DNA from: CAYQQR01 sp964420035
Lineage (GTDB): Bacteria; Bacteroidota; Bacteroidia; Bacteroidales; SM23-62
Assembly (NCBI GenBank): GCA_964420035.1
Contig: CAYQQR010000036.1
Coordinates: forward strand, 1 to 45,257
Reading direction: 5' to 3'
DNA length: 45,257 bases
Shown here: piece after piece, positions 24,983-33,419 of the stretch
Position numbering within the stretch: position 1 is the stretch's first letter
Layout of the letters: every line of letters starts with the position of its first letter
Translations under genes and position numbers: made by a program
The notes under the pieces: generated by a model
Told to the model about the DNA's origin: nothing
What the model saw: the letters and a program-made list of their open reading frames with translations, nothing else
Databases searched by the model: none

Positions 24983-26989
24983 ATGATAAGACGGCTTTTC
25001 TTGCTGATAAATATAATAAGTATTATTTCCCATACATCAGCTGCTCAATGCTATGAATTGGTCTGGTCGGAAGAATTTGATTATGAGGGACTGCCGGATT
25101 CTTCGGTATGGACCATGGAAGAAGGAGGAGGGGGATGGGGTAACAATGAGCTGCAGTATTATACTAAAAATGACCTGGATAATGCCATTGTGGCGGATGG
25201 CAAGCTGACCATCAAGGTCCTGGAAGAAAGTTACGGCGGGAGGGATTATACCTCTGCCCGCCTGATCACCCTGGGGAAGGTCAATTTCCGGTATGGTAAA
25301 GTGGAAGTAAGTATACGATTGCCATACGGACAAGGGATCTGGCCGGCCTTCTGGATGATGGGGGAAAAGATCACCCGGGTTGGGTGGCCCGCGTGCGGCG
25401 AGATTGATATTCTCGAACTGGTGGGTGGTCCCGATTCCGATAATGTTGTACATGGCACGGCACATTGGGATAACAACGGCAGTCATGCCATGTATGGTGG
25501 CAGCACCACCTTACCCGAAGGTATTTTTGCCGACACCTTCCATGTTTTTTCTATTGAATGGACCCCTGAGGTAATACGGTGGTTCCTGGACGGGGAACAA
25601 TATCATGTCATAGATATTACACCCGCGGAACTCGGTGAGTTCCACGATGCGTTCTTCCTCCTGCTCAATGTGGCCGTCGGAGGCAACTGGCCGGGAAGCC
25701 CTGATGGAACCACAGTATTCCCCCAGGTGATGGAAGTGGACTATGCGCGGGTTTATCAAAGCGGTAAGGAACCGGAGATCAGGGGGGATTCTTCCGTCAT
25801 TATTCAATCCACCGGATATCGCTATTCACTCCCTTATTCCGGTCAGTTTGAATATGAGTGGACCGTACCGGCCGGTGCGGGCCTGGTTAGCGGACAGGGT
25901 ACCAACGAAATCGTTGTGGATTGGGGTTGCAGCAGTGGGCCAATCCAATGTGACCTCACAGGACTATGCGGTTCCTATGCATTATCGAAGGATGTTCAGG
26001 CAGGAATAGAGATCCATGGTCCCATGTTCATTGCTCCCAATGATACCAATATTCTTTTCACAGCCTCAAGTATTACTGAAACCGATTATAACTGGGTCCT
26101 GCCCGATGACGCCAACATCCTTTCCGGTCAGGGCACCGATTCCATCTATGTGGATTGGGGAACCCGCTATGATACGGTGAAAGTCTCGGTTGAGAACGAT
26201 TGCGGACTTCAATGGCTGGCCCTCCCCGTGCGCAAAACAGGTCAGTATCCCTATCCCGACCCCGACATTTTGCATGCCATCCCCGGAACCATACGTGCAG
26301 TGGATTATGATTACGGGGGCGATGGTGTGGCCTATCATGATATTACGGCAGGGAACTCGGGAAATGGCCCCAGGCAGGAGGAAGCCGTCGATACCGAATA
26401 TGGGGACGATGGATCCCCGAATGTGGGATGGATCGACTCCGGGGAATGGCTTGAATACAGCATACAGGTGGATTCAGCAAGCTTTTATATCGTCGATATT
26501 CGCGTGGCAACCAACAACAGTTCCGGGGGACCCTTTTCTGTTGAAGTAAACGGCCGGACCGTCCTGGATAATATTGGCGTGGACTTTACCGGGGGCTGGG
26601 CTGATTTTACGGACATCCGGGCCGGAATTGCCTACCTGACGGAAGCCGATACGGTCTTGAGCTTGAATTTCAGGACCGGTGGGTTCAATGTAAGCACCAT
26701 GACCTTTACACCCACGGAATCCTCGAATACACAGGATAATAGTTTTGCAAAAACCATTTCCGTTTATCCTAACCCATTTGGGGATCTTATTGAAATACGG
26801 TCCGGTCAAGAGTTAAACAGCCTTGAAATTCTTGATATATCGGGGAAAAGACTGAAAATAAGAAAGCAGATAGAAGATACCCGCCTTCAACTGGACCTTG
26901 GGGAACTATCTCCCGGGTTATACATTTTGAGGGTCAGCCACAAAAACGGGGCATGGGAAAACCATAAACTGATAAAATCAGGCCGGTAA
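24983..26989 (+). CDS. GH16 endo-beta-glucanase (laminarinase-like), CBM6, T9SS cargo
   Basis: 668 residues. Signal peptide to about residue 21. The GH16 catalytic domain (about 22-262) has the active-site motif GEIDILELVG with nucleophile Glu140, Asp142 and acid/base Glu145; the beta-bulge form EIDxxE and the GQGIWPAFWMM and NVAVGGNWPG signatures are typical of beta-1,3-glucanases. Two Ig/PKD-like modules (about 267-330 and 348-410) share the pattern SGQGTxxIxVDWG. A CBM6-like domain follows (about 425-575, with VGWIDSGEWLEYSIQV and FNVSTMTFTP). The last 80 residues are a T9SS type A sorting domain (ISVYPNPFGDLIEI, LEILDISGKRLKI, LSPGLYILRVS). It should act outside the cell on laminarin-like glucan. 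First gene of the GH16-MFS-hydrolase-phosphorylase-GH16 operon. Confidence 0.93.
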   Translation: MIRRLFLLINIISIISHTSAAQCYELVWSEEFDYEGLPDSSVWTMEEGGGGWGNNELQYYTKNDLDNAIVADGKLTIKVLEESYGGRDYTSARLITLGKVNFRYGKVEVSIRLPYGQGIWPAFWMMGEKITRVGWPACGEIDILELVGGPDSDNVVHGTAHWDNNGSHAMYGGSTTLPEGIFADTFHVFSIEWTPEVIRWFLDGEQYHVIDITPAELGEFHDAFFLLLNVAVGGNWPGSPDGTTVFPQVMEVDYARVYQSGKEPEIRGDSSVIIQSTGYRYSLPYSGQFEYEWTVPAGAGLVSGQGTNEIVVDWGCSSGPIQCDLTGLCGSYALSKDVQAGIEIHGPMFIAPNDTNILFTASSITETDYNWVLPDDANILSGQGTDSIYVDWGTRYDTVKVSVENDCGLQWLALPVRKTGQYPYPDPDILHAIPGTIRAVDYDYGGDGVAYHDITAGNSGNGPRQEEAVDTEYGDDGSPNVGWIDSGEWLEYSIQVDSASFYIVDIRVATNNSSGGPFSVEVNGRTVLDNIGVDFTGGWADFTDIRAGIAYLTEADTVLSLNFRTGGFNVSTMTFTPTESSNTQDNSFAKTISVYPNPFGDLIEIRSGQELNSLEILDISGKRLKIRKQIEDTRLQLDLGELSPGLYILRVSHKNGAWENHKLIKSGR

Positions 26990-27034
26990 GCTTTACCGGA
27001 CGTGCATGATATATTGTTGATCAAACTTCATTCA

Positions 27035-28606
27035 ATGAAATCAAGAAAGCTGTATGCTGTACTTATTGCCCTGATCGTAGCCCTGGGCGGTTTTTTACTT
27101 GGCTTTGACAGTGCGGTTATCTCCGGTGCTACTCCTTTTTACAAGGGTACATTTATTTTGGACACCGGCTCCTGGCTGATCGGTTTTTCTGTCGGGGCCA
27201 TTATCCTGGGCGCCATAATCGGTAATATTTCTGCCGGACCGCTTGCCGATCGCTTTGGGAGGAAAAAAATTCTTATGGTAACCGCGATCCTGTTTTTTTC
27301 AGGTGCATTTTTTACAGCAACCGCCCCCAATATCATTATTTTCATCAGCTTCCGGATCATTTGTGGTTTTGGGGTTGGTATGGCATTGCTCGTCGCCCCC
27401 ATGTATATTGCAGAGGTCGCTCCCAGGAAACTCAGGGGCACCCTGGTTACCTTTAATCAGCTTAATATTGTCCTTGGTATTTCTATCGCTTATTTTACCA
27501 ATTATTTCATACAACAAAATGTACCGGATACCGACCTGAACTGGCGGTGGATGCTGGGTATAGGCACCATACCTGCATTGCTTTATTTCATTCTTCTTTT
27601 TTTGGTACCCCGCAGTCCCCGATGGCTGGTACAGAAGAACAGGGAGGAAGAAGCCATTTCTGTATTAAGGAAGATCAATGATGAAACCATTGCCAATCAG
27701 GTATTATCGGATATAAAAGAAAGTCTTAAAAAAGAATTTACGCAAAAGCCTCCACGGTTCAGGGAAGTATTCACCAGGCGGATGAAGACCGTCCTGATCA
27801 TCGGTCTGGGTATTGCCTTCTTCCAGCAGATCACCGGGATCAACGCCATTTTTTATTATGCTCCCATGATCTTTGAGATGGCAGGAGGAGGGAAAGATGT
27901 GGCTTTTCTGCAGGCCATCATTTTAGGACTGACCAACGTAGTGATGACCGTTGTTGCCATGTTCCTGATCGACCGGCTGGGAAGAAAACCCCTGCTCATC
28001 ATCGGTGCTTTGGGCATAACCCTGTCCATGTCCATTGTAGGATTTTCCTTTCATAAAGCAACCTATTCTTTGGATCATGAATCCCTGACAGATATTCGTT
28101 CCGAGATCGTTGAAATACACCCGGATATTGATGAAGAAAAGATCGTCATGTCCCTCTCTTCTTTACAGAACCGGGAATATGATAAAGAAGTACAGTTTTT
28201 CCAGCAGGTCAGGGAGAATATAGGAGTTAGCAATTACAATGCGCTTAAAGAGTTGATCCTAAAGCACAGTATCGGCATTCGGTCTGTATGGGTGCTGGTG
28301 GGTTTGCTGATGTTCGTGGCCTCTTTTGCCATATCGCTCGGACCGGTAATGTGGGCACTTCTTTCCGAAATATTCCCGAACCGGTTGCGTGGACGGGCCA
28401 TTTCCATTGTCGGATTCTGGAACTCGATCGTCAGCTTCTCTGTAGCAACGATCTTCCCGGTTGAACTGGAGCATCTCGGATCCAGTGTAACCTATATCAT
28501 ATTTGCATTATTTGGATTTCTGACCTTCCTCTTCGTTTTACGATTTGTTCCCGAAACAAAGGGGAAATCGCTTGAAGAACTGGAATCCATACTAACAGGA
28601 AATTAA
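27035..28606 (+). CDS. Sugar porter of the major facilitator superfamily
   Basis: 523 residues from the ATG at 27035; a GTG eleven codons earlier adds a poor N-terminus. Twelve transmembrane helices. Sugar-porter signatures are present: GFDSAVISGA in helix 1, DRFGRKKIL between helices 2 and 3, PRSPRWLV after helix 6, QQITGINAIFYYAPMIFE in helix 7, IDRLGRKPLL, and PETKGKSLEELE at the end. About 75 extra residues rich in charge (HESLTDIRSEIVEI to NALKELILK, near residues 345-425) are inserted between helices 9 and 10, unlike the short loop of XylE. It should import mono- or short oligosaccharides by proton symport across the inner membrane. Lying between extracellular GH16 and the cytoplasmic phosphorylase, it probably feeds the latter. 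Confidence 0.93.
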   Translation: MKSRKLYAVLIALIVALGGFLLGFDSAVISGATPFYKGTFILDTGSWLIGFSVGAIILGAIIGNISAGPLADRFGRKKILMVTAILFFSGAFFTATAPNIIIFISFRIICGFGVGMALLVAPMYIAEVAPRKLRGTLVTFNQLNIVLGISIAYFTNYFIQQNVPDTDLNWRWMLGIGTIPALLYFILLFLVPRSPRWLVQKNREEEAISVLRKINDETIANQVLSDIKESLKKEFTQKPPRFREVFTRRMKTVLIIGLGIAFFQQITGINAIFYYAPMIFEMAGGGKDVAFLQAIILGLTNVVMTVVAMFLIDRLGRKPLLIIGALGITLSMSIVGFSFHKATYSLDHESLTDIRSEIVEIHPDIDEEKIVMSLSSLQNREYDKEVQFFQQVRENIGVSNYNALKELILKHSIGIRSVWVLVGLLMFVASFAISLGPVMWALLSEIFPNRLRGRAISIVGFWNSIVSFSVATIFPVELEHLGSSVTYIIFALFGFLTFLFVLRFVPETKGKSLEELESILTGN

Positions 28607-28619
28607 TTCAACTTCTACC

Positions 28620-29951
28620 ATGAAAAAATATATGCACGTACTTGCTGTCTTAATTCTTTCAAATCTCCTGGCGTGTCAGGGCGACGCACCCGGCAGGGAT
28701 AATGCAAAAGATCGGGCATCTGTCGTCGAATTGCGTGAGCATGACGGAAGATACCGGCTCTATGTTGATGGTGAAGAATTTTATGTAAAGGGTGCAGGAT
28801 GTGAGTTCGGGGATATCGGATCTTTGGCTGATCATGGGGCTAATGCTTTAAGAACCTGGAGAATGGACAATGGAATGCGTACAGCGGGTGAGGTCCTTGA
28901 TGAAGCCCATGAGCATGGTCTTATGGTCCTGATGGGAATCAATGTGGCCAGGGAAAGGCATGGTTTTGATTACAATGATACGGCTGCAGTAGCAGCACAA
29001 CTGGAATGTATCAGGAAAGACGCCGAAAAGATCATGGATCATCCTGCTTTGCTTGGATGGGGCATTGGCAATGAATTGAACCTTCATTATACCAATAAGA
29101 AGGTCTGGGATGCCGTAGACGATATCGCGGCCATGCTGGATGAGATTGATGGCAAGCATGTTACGACCACCATGCTCTCAGGGATCGGTAAAGACGAGGT
29201 TGATTATATCGAAGAGCATTGTGAATATCTGGATTTCATTAGTATTCAGATGTATGCCGACATTATCAATCTGCAAAAAAGAATTGATGATGCCGGTTAC
29301 ACGGGTCCTTACCTGGTTACCGAATGGGGAGCCACGGGTCACTGGGAATCTCCCAGGACCAATTGGGATGTGGCCATTGAGCAAACCTCAACAGAAAAGG
29401 CCGATGCCATTAAAGAGCGTTATCAAAAAGCCATCCTGGTTGATGAAGAAAAATGCCTGGGCTCTTTTGTGTTTCTTTGGGGACAAAAGCAGGAACGAAC
29501 CCCCACGTGGTACGGACTTTTTACAGAAGAAGGAGAAGAAACCGAAGCCATTGATGTCATGCATAAAATGTGGACCGGAAAATGGCCCGATAATCGGGTA
29601 CCCAGATTGGTGTCTGCTCTTCTGGATGGCAAGGAGCGCTTTGATAATATTTATCTCGAACCGGGAGAAGATTACCGGGCCGAGATCCTTGCTGTTGATC
29701 CGGATGATGATAGTCTCAGTTACCGGGTTGAAATACTTCACGAAAGTAATGATCTTAAAATGGGCGGTGACAGGGAGTCCCGTCCGGATTCGGTTCCGGG
29801 CCTGGTTCATTCAGCAGTCGAAGGCAGGATAGAATTTACCACTCCCGGGCAGGAGGGCCCCTACCGGTTATTTGTCTATGTACTGGATCATCATAATCAT
29901 GCAGCAACGGTAAATTTTCCATTTTTTGTACAAGGTCAGAAAAATGAATGA
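28620..29951 (+). CDS. Clan GH-A glycoside hydrolase lipoprotein with Ig-like tail (GH158-like candidate)
   Basis: 443 residues. Signal peptide with lipobox LLAC (Cys19). A TIM barrel (about 45-335) carries the two clan GH-A glutamates at the ends of strands 4 and 7: Glu152 in WGIGNELN (acid/base) and Glu235 in LVTEWGATG (nucleophile). The C-terminal 100 residues form an Ig-like domain (GEDYRAEILAVDPDDDSLSYRVEI). Automatic pipelines often label such proteins GH2-like TIM barrels; the barrel plus Ig layout and the laminarin context make GH158 (endo-beta-1,3-glucanase) or a GH5 relative good candidates. Family placement is inference. It lies 13 bp after the MFS gene and overlaps the phosphorylase start by 8 bp. 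Probably acts at the outer membrane or in the periplasm. Confidence 0.82.
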   Translation: MKKYMHVLAVLILSNLLACQGDAPGRDNAKDRASVVELREHDGRYRLYVDGEEFYVKGAGCEFGDIGSLADHGANALRTWRMDNGMRTAGEVLDEAHEHGLMVLMGINVARERHGFDYNDTAAVAAQLECIRKDAEKIMDHPALLGWGIGNELNLHYTNKKVWDAVDDIAAMLDEIDGKHVTTTMLSGIGKDEVDYIEEHCEYLDFISIQMYADIINLQKRIDDAGYTGPYLVTEWGATGHWESPRTNWDVAIEQTSTEKADAIKERYQKAILVDEEKCLGSFVFLWGQKQERTPTWYGLFTEEGEETEAIDVMHKMWTGKWPDNRVPRLVSALLDGKERFDNIYLEPGEDYRAEILAVDPDDDSLSYRVEILHESNDLKMGGDRESRPDSVPGLVHSAVEGRIEFTTPGQEGPYRLFVYVLDHHNHAATVNFPFFVQGQKNE

Positions 29952-32900
29952 CACAAATATTCATATCGGGGCACAACCCGTAAGGAAATCAAATAAGCGG
30001 GTTACCGGAGAATTTGTTGACCTGGAGGGTGAAGAGTTTTACCGCATCGGGAATTATGATCTGATGCATCCATTCTTCATGACCGTAGTCAGCCATTCGG
30101 ATCATTGGATGTTCATCTCCAGCACCGGTGGGGCAACCGCGGGGAGGATCAATCCCGATCATGCATTTTTTCCCTATCAGACCGATGATAAGATCCATGA
30201 TGCTGCCGGTACAAGTGGTCCCAAAACCTTGCTTCATGTGCAACAAGGAAGCAAAACATATCTTTGGGAGCCTCTATCCGGTAACTACCGGGGCGCATAC
30301 GCTATAAACCGGAACCTTTATAAAAACACCCGGGGTAATAAACTGGTTTTTGAAGAAGAAAACACAGATCTCGATTTGATCTTTCGTTATGCCTGGATGC
30401 CGGGGGAGCGTTTCGGCTGGATCAGGAAATGTGAATTGATCAACACTTCAGGAACTGCTGCATCCATTAATGTTTTGGATGGTATTCAGAATATCCTGCC
30501 CTACGGAATACAACAAGCAACACAAGCCCAGTTTTCAACCCTTATGGATGCCTATAAAAGATCGGAAAGGATCGGAAACGGTTCCCTGGCATTGTATAGC
30601 CTGTCATCCATACCGGTCGACCGGGCAGAACCCAGTGAGGCCCTGAAAGCTACCACGGTCTGGAGTACTGGTTTGCCCGTGGATCACTTGTTGCTCAGCA
30701 GCAATCAACTGGATGATTTTCGGTTCACTGCAAGTTTACGGGATGAAAATGATGTAAAGGGGCAAAGAGGGGCTTATTTTATTCATTCTCAGCAGGAAAT
30801 TTTACCCGCGAAAAACCTGGAATGGTATATTGTCGCGGATGTCAACAAGGATGTTACTGATGTCCACAAAATGCTTTCATTCATAAAAGAGCATAAAAAA
30901 ATTTCAGAGGAACTAAACCGGGATGTTTACCAGGGAACACAAAACTTAAGATCCATTGTTGACCGGGCCGACGGATTTCAAAAATCTGCTGATAAACTGA
31001 TGGTAACCCGTCATTATTTCAACGTTCTTTTCAATGTAATGCGGGGCGGGATCTTTGCAGATGGATATACCCTGAGTCGCTCTAATCTTCTTCAGCATAT
31101 TGAACATTGCAACACGGAAATATACCGGAAATATTCAAAAGAACTTAGCTCCCTGCCTGAAAAGATCGGCACGGATCTTTTATTTGACAAGGCTCAGGAA
31201 CTGGGGGATCCGGATCTCACAAGGTTGTGCCGCGAATATTTGCCGCTGACTTTCAGCAGGAGACATGGGGATCCCAGCAGGCCCTGGAACCGGTTTTCAA
31301 TCAATTTGAAGAATCCTGATGGAAGCAGAAAATTATATTACCAGGGTAACTGGAGAGATATATTCCAAAACTGGGAAGCTCTTGCTTATTCCTATCCCGG
31401 ATTTATCCGGGGGATGATCTGCAAGTTCCTGAATGCATCCACCATCGATGGTTATAATCCCTACAGGATTACACGGGACGGGATGGAATGGGAGATCTAC
31501 GACCCTTCCGATCCCTGGTCCAATATAGGCTACTGGGGGGATCACCAGGTGATCTACCTGCTCAAACTGCTTGAATTATCGGAGCATTTTTATCCGGGAC
31601 AGTTATCACAATGGTTTAACAAGGATATTTTCACATACGCAGATGTCCCTTACAGGATCAGAATATATGAAGATATCCTGCGGGATCCCCAAAATACCAT
31701 AGTCTTTGATGAACAAGCCGAAAAATGGATCGAGGGCCGCGTACAAAAGACCGGGCAGGACGGAAAGCTCGTGCATACCGGTTCGGGAGATATCCTGAAG
31801 GCCAACCTGATTGAAAAGCTTTTACTGATGATGCTGACCAAGGTCAGTAATTTCATACCCGGAGCCGGGATCTGGATGAACACCCAACGGCCGGAATGGA
31901 ACGATGCAAATAATGCCCTGGTGGGTTATGGTGTTTCTATGGTAACCCTTTATTATTTAAGACGTTTCACGTATTTTTTAGAACAGGTCTTAGTCAGTGA
32001 ATCCAGTATTAATTATAGGGTTGCCGTGGAGGTGGGTCAATTTTTTTATGCAATTGTGCAGGCACTGCAAGAATCTCCCGCTCCCAGGGATGGAAAGCAC
32101 AGAAGGACCCTGATGGATAGGCTTGGTAAAGCCGGAAGCGATTACAGGAATACTGCATATGAAGGATTTTCGGGTTCCGGATTGGAAATCAGCGCAACAG
32201 AGATACTGGATTTTCTTCATGTTCTGAATCAGCACCTGGATCGAAGTATTACGGTCAACCGGAGAGAAGACCAACTATATCATTCTTATAATCTGATAGA
32301 GATCCGGCCCGACAAGGTGGATATCAGGTTTCTTCCTGAAATGCTGGAGGGTCAGGTGGCTGTCTTAAGTTCGGGAAAACTGTCCGGGCAAGAGTCTGTT
32401 GAAATATTGGATGCCCTGGCAAATAGTTCATTGTACAGGAAGGACCAGGATAGTTATATTTTGTATCCGGATAAGCAACTTCCGGCTTTTCTTGAAAAGA
32501 ACAATATCCCGGACCATACTTTTAATGATTCCAAGGCCCTTAAAAAACTTGCCGGTCTGGAGGGTCAGACCATCATCAGGCAAGACATTCACGGGCACTA
32601 TCATTTTAATGGAACTTTTCGTAACAGAAATGAGCTCAGGAGTGCAATGAATGATAAGCGTGATAAATCCCTGGAAGCGTTAACAGACCGGGATAAAGAT
32701 GAAATTCTGGAAGTCTATGAGCAGGTTTTCGACCACCGCTCATTTACAGGCCGTTCCGGTACCTTTTATAAATATGAAGGCCTGGGCTGCATATACTGGC
32801 ACATGGTTTCCAAGCTTTTACTGGTTGTTGGAGAGCTGGTAACAAGGACTCAAATGGATAACGAACCCAGGGTGCTGAATGCATTAAAAAAACATTTTAA

Positions 32901-33381
32901 TAATATTCAAACGGGATTGGGTGTTCATAAAGGACCCGAACAATACGGGTCCTTTCCCTTTGACCCCTATTCCCATACCCCTTCCATGATGGGGGTACAG
33001 CAACCGGGTATGACCGGGCAGGTGAAAGAAGACATCATCAGTCGTTTCATCCAGCTGGGTGTTCAAATTGAAAAAGGACAACTGTCATTCGACCCGGTAC
33101 TTCTTGATAAGCACGAATTCAATTTCAACCATGTTACTGAAGAAAAGGATACCACTGTAGGCCAGTCAGGTTCCGCTCAGCTCAGGTTTAGTTATTGTGG
33201 TATTCCGGTCGTTTATTCTTTAACAGAAAAAGATGCTCTAAGCGTTGATCTGGATGGATCACAAACAATTGAATATAAAGATTTGACTTTGGATCCGGAA
33301 ACCAGCCGGCTTGTGTTCAAGCGTTCTGACAAAGTTAAATTGATCACCGTGGGTTTGGGGCCGGACCATTTCGGTCATTGA
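29944..33381 (+). CDS. GH94-related beta-glucan phosphorylase (GH149-like)
   Basis: 1145 residues from the ATG at 29944 (a TTG six codons earlier was rejected). No signal peptide, so cytoplasmic. Layout matches GH94-type phosphorylases: N-terminal beta-sandwich (about 15-320), helical linker, (alpha/alpha)6 barrel (about 360-1030) and a C-terminal beta sheet. The segment GNWRDIFQNWEAL places Asp472 as the likely catalytic acid. Its length fits GH149, the beta-1,3-oligoglucan phosphorylases, better than the roughly 800 residues of GH94 cellobiose phosphorylase. Expected reaction: beta-1,3-glucan oligomer plus phosphate to alpha-glucose-1-phosphate and a shorter oligomer. Flanking GH16, GH-A and sugar porter genes support this substrate. 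GH161 is an alternative family. Confidence 0.82.
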   Translation: MNDTNIHIGAQPVRKSNKRVTGEFVDLEGEEFYRIGNYDLMHPFFMTVVSHSDHWMFISSTGGATAGRINPDHAFFPYQTDDKIHDAAGTSGPKTLLHVQQGSKTYLWEPLSGNYRGAYAINRNLYKNTRGNKLVFEEENTDLDLIFRYAWMPGERFGWIRKCELINTSGTAASINVLDGIQNILPYGIQQATQAQFSTLMDAYKRSERIGNGSLALYSLSSIPVDRAEPSEALKATTVWSTGLPVDHLLLSSNQLDDFRFTASLRDENDVKGQRGAYFIHSQQEILPAKNLEWYIVADVNKDVTDVHKMLSFIKEHKKISEELNRDVYQGTQNLRSIVDRADGFQKSADKLMVTRHYFNVLFNVMRGGIFADGYTLSRSNLLQHIEHCNTEIYRKYSKELSSLPEKIGTDLLFDKAQELGDPDLTRLCREYLPLTFSRRHGDPSRPWNRFSINLKNPDGSRKLYYQGNWRDIFQNWEALAYSYPGFIRGMICKFLNASTIDGYNPYRITRDGMEWEIYDPSDPWSNIGYWGDHQVIYLLKLLELSEHFYPGQLSQWFNKDIFTYADVPYRIRIYEDILRDPQNTIVFDEQAEKWIEGRVQKTGQDGKLVHTGSGDILKANLIEKLLLMMLTKVSNFIPGAGIWMNTQRPEWNDANNALVGYGVSMVTLYYLRRFTYFLEQVLVSESSINYRVAVEVGQFFYAIVQALQESPAPRDGKHRRTLMDRLGKAGSDYRNTAYEGFSGSGLEISATEILDFLHVLNQHLDRSITVNRREDQLYHSYNLIEIRPDKVDIRFLPEMLEGQVAVLSSGKLSGQESVEILDALANSSLYRKDQDSYILYPDKQLPAFLEKNNIPDHTFNDSKALKKLAGLEGQTIIRQDIHGHYHFNGTFRNRNELRSAMNDKRDKSLEALTDRDKDEILEVYEQVFDHRSFTGRSGTFYKYEGLGCIYWHMVSKLLLVVGELVTRTQMDNEPRVLNALKKHFNNIQTGLGVHKGPEQYGSFPFDPYSHTPSMMGVQQPGMTGQVKEDIISRFIQLGVQIEKGQLSFDPVLLDKHEFNFNHVTEEKDTTVGQSGSAQLRFSYCGIPVVYSLTEKDALSVDLDGSQTIEYKDLTLDPETSRLVFKRSDKVKLITVGLGPDHFGH

Positions 33382-33419
33382 TTTTAACAAGACTGGTTTA
33401 TAAAAATAATGATGAAACC

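Noticed and set aside
29140..29832. Plus-strand +1 frame of 230 codons inside the GH-A gene
   Set aside because: The GH-A frame carries signal peptide and catalytic motifs; this one has none.
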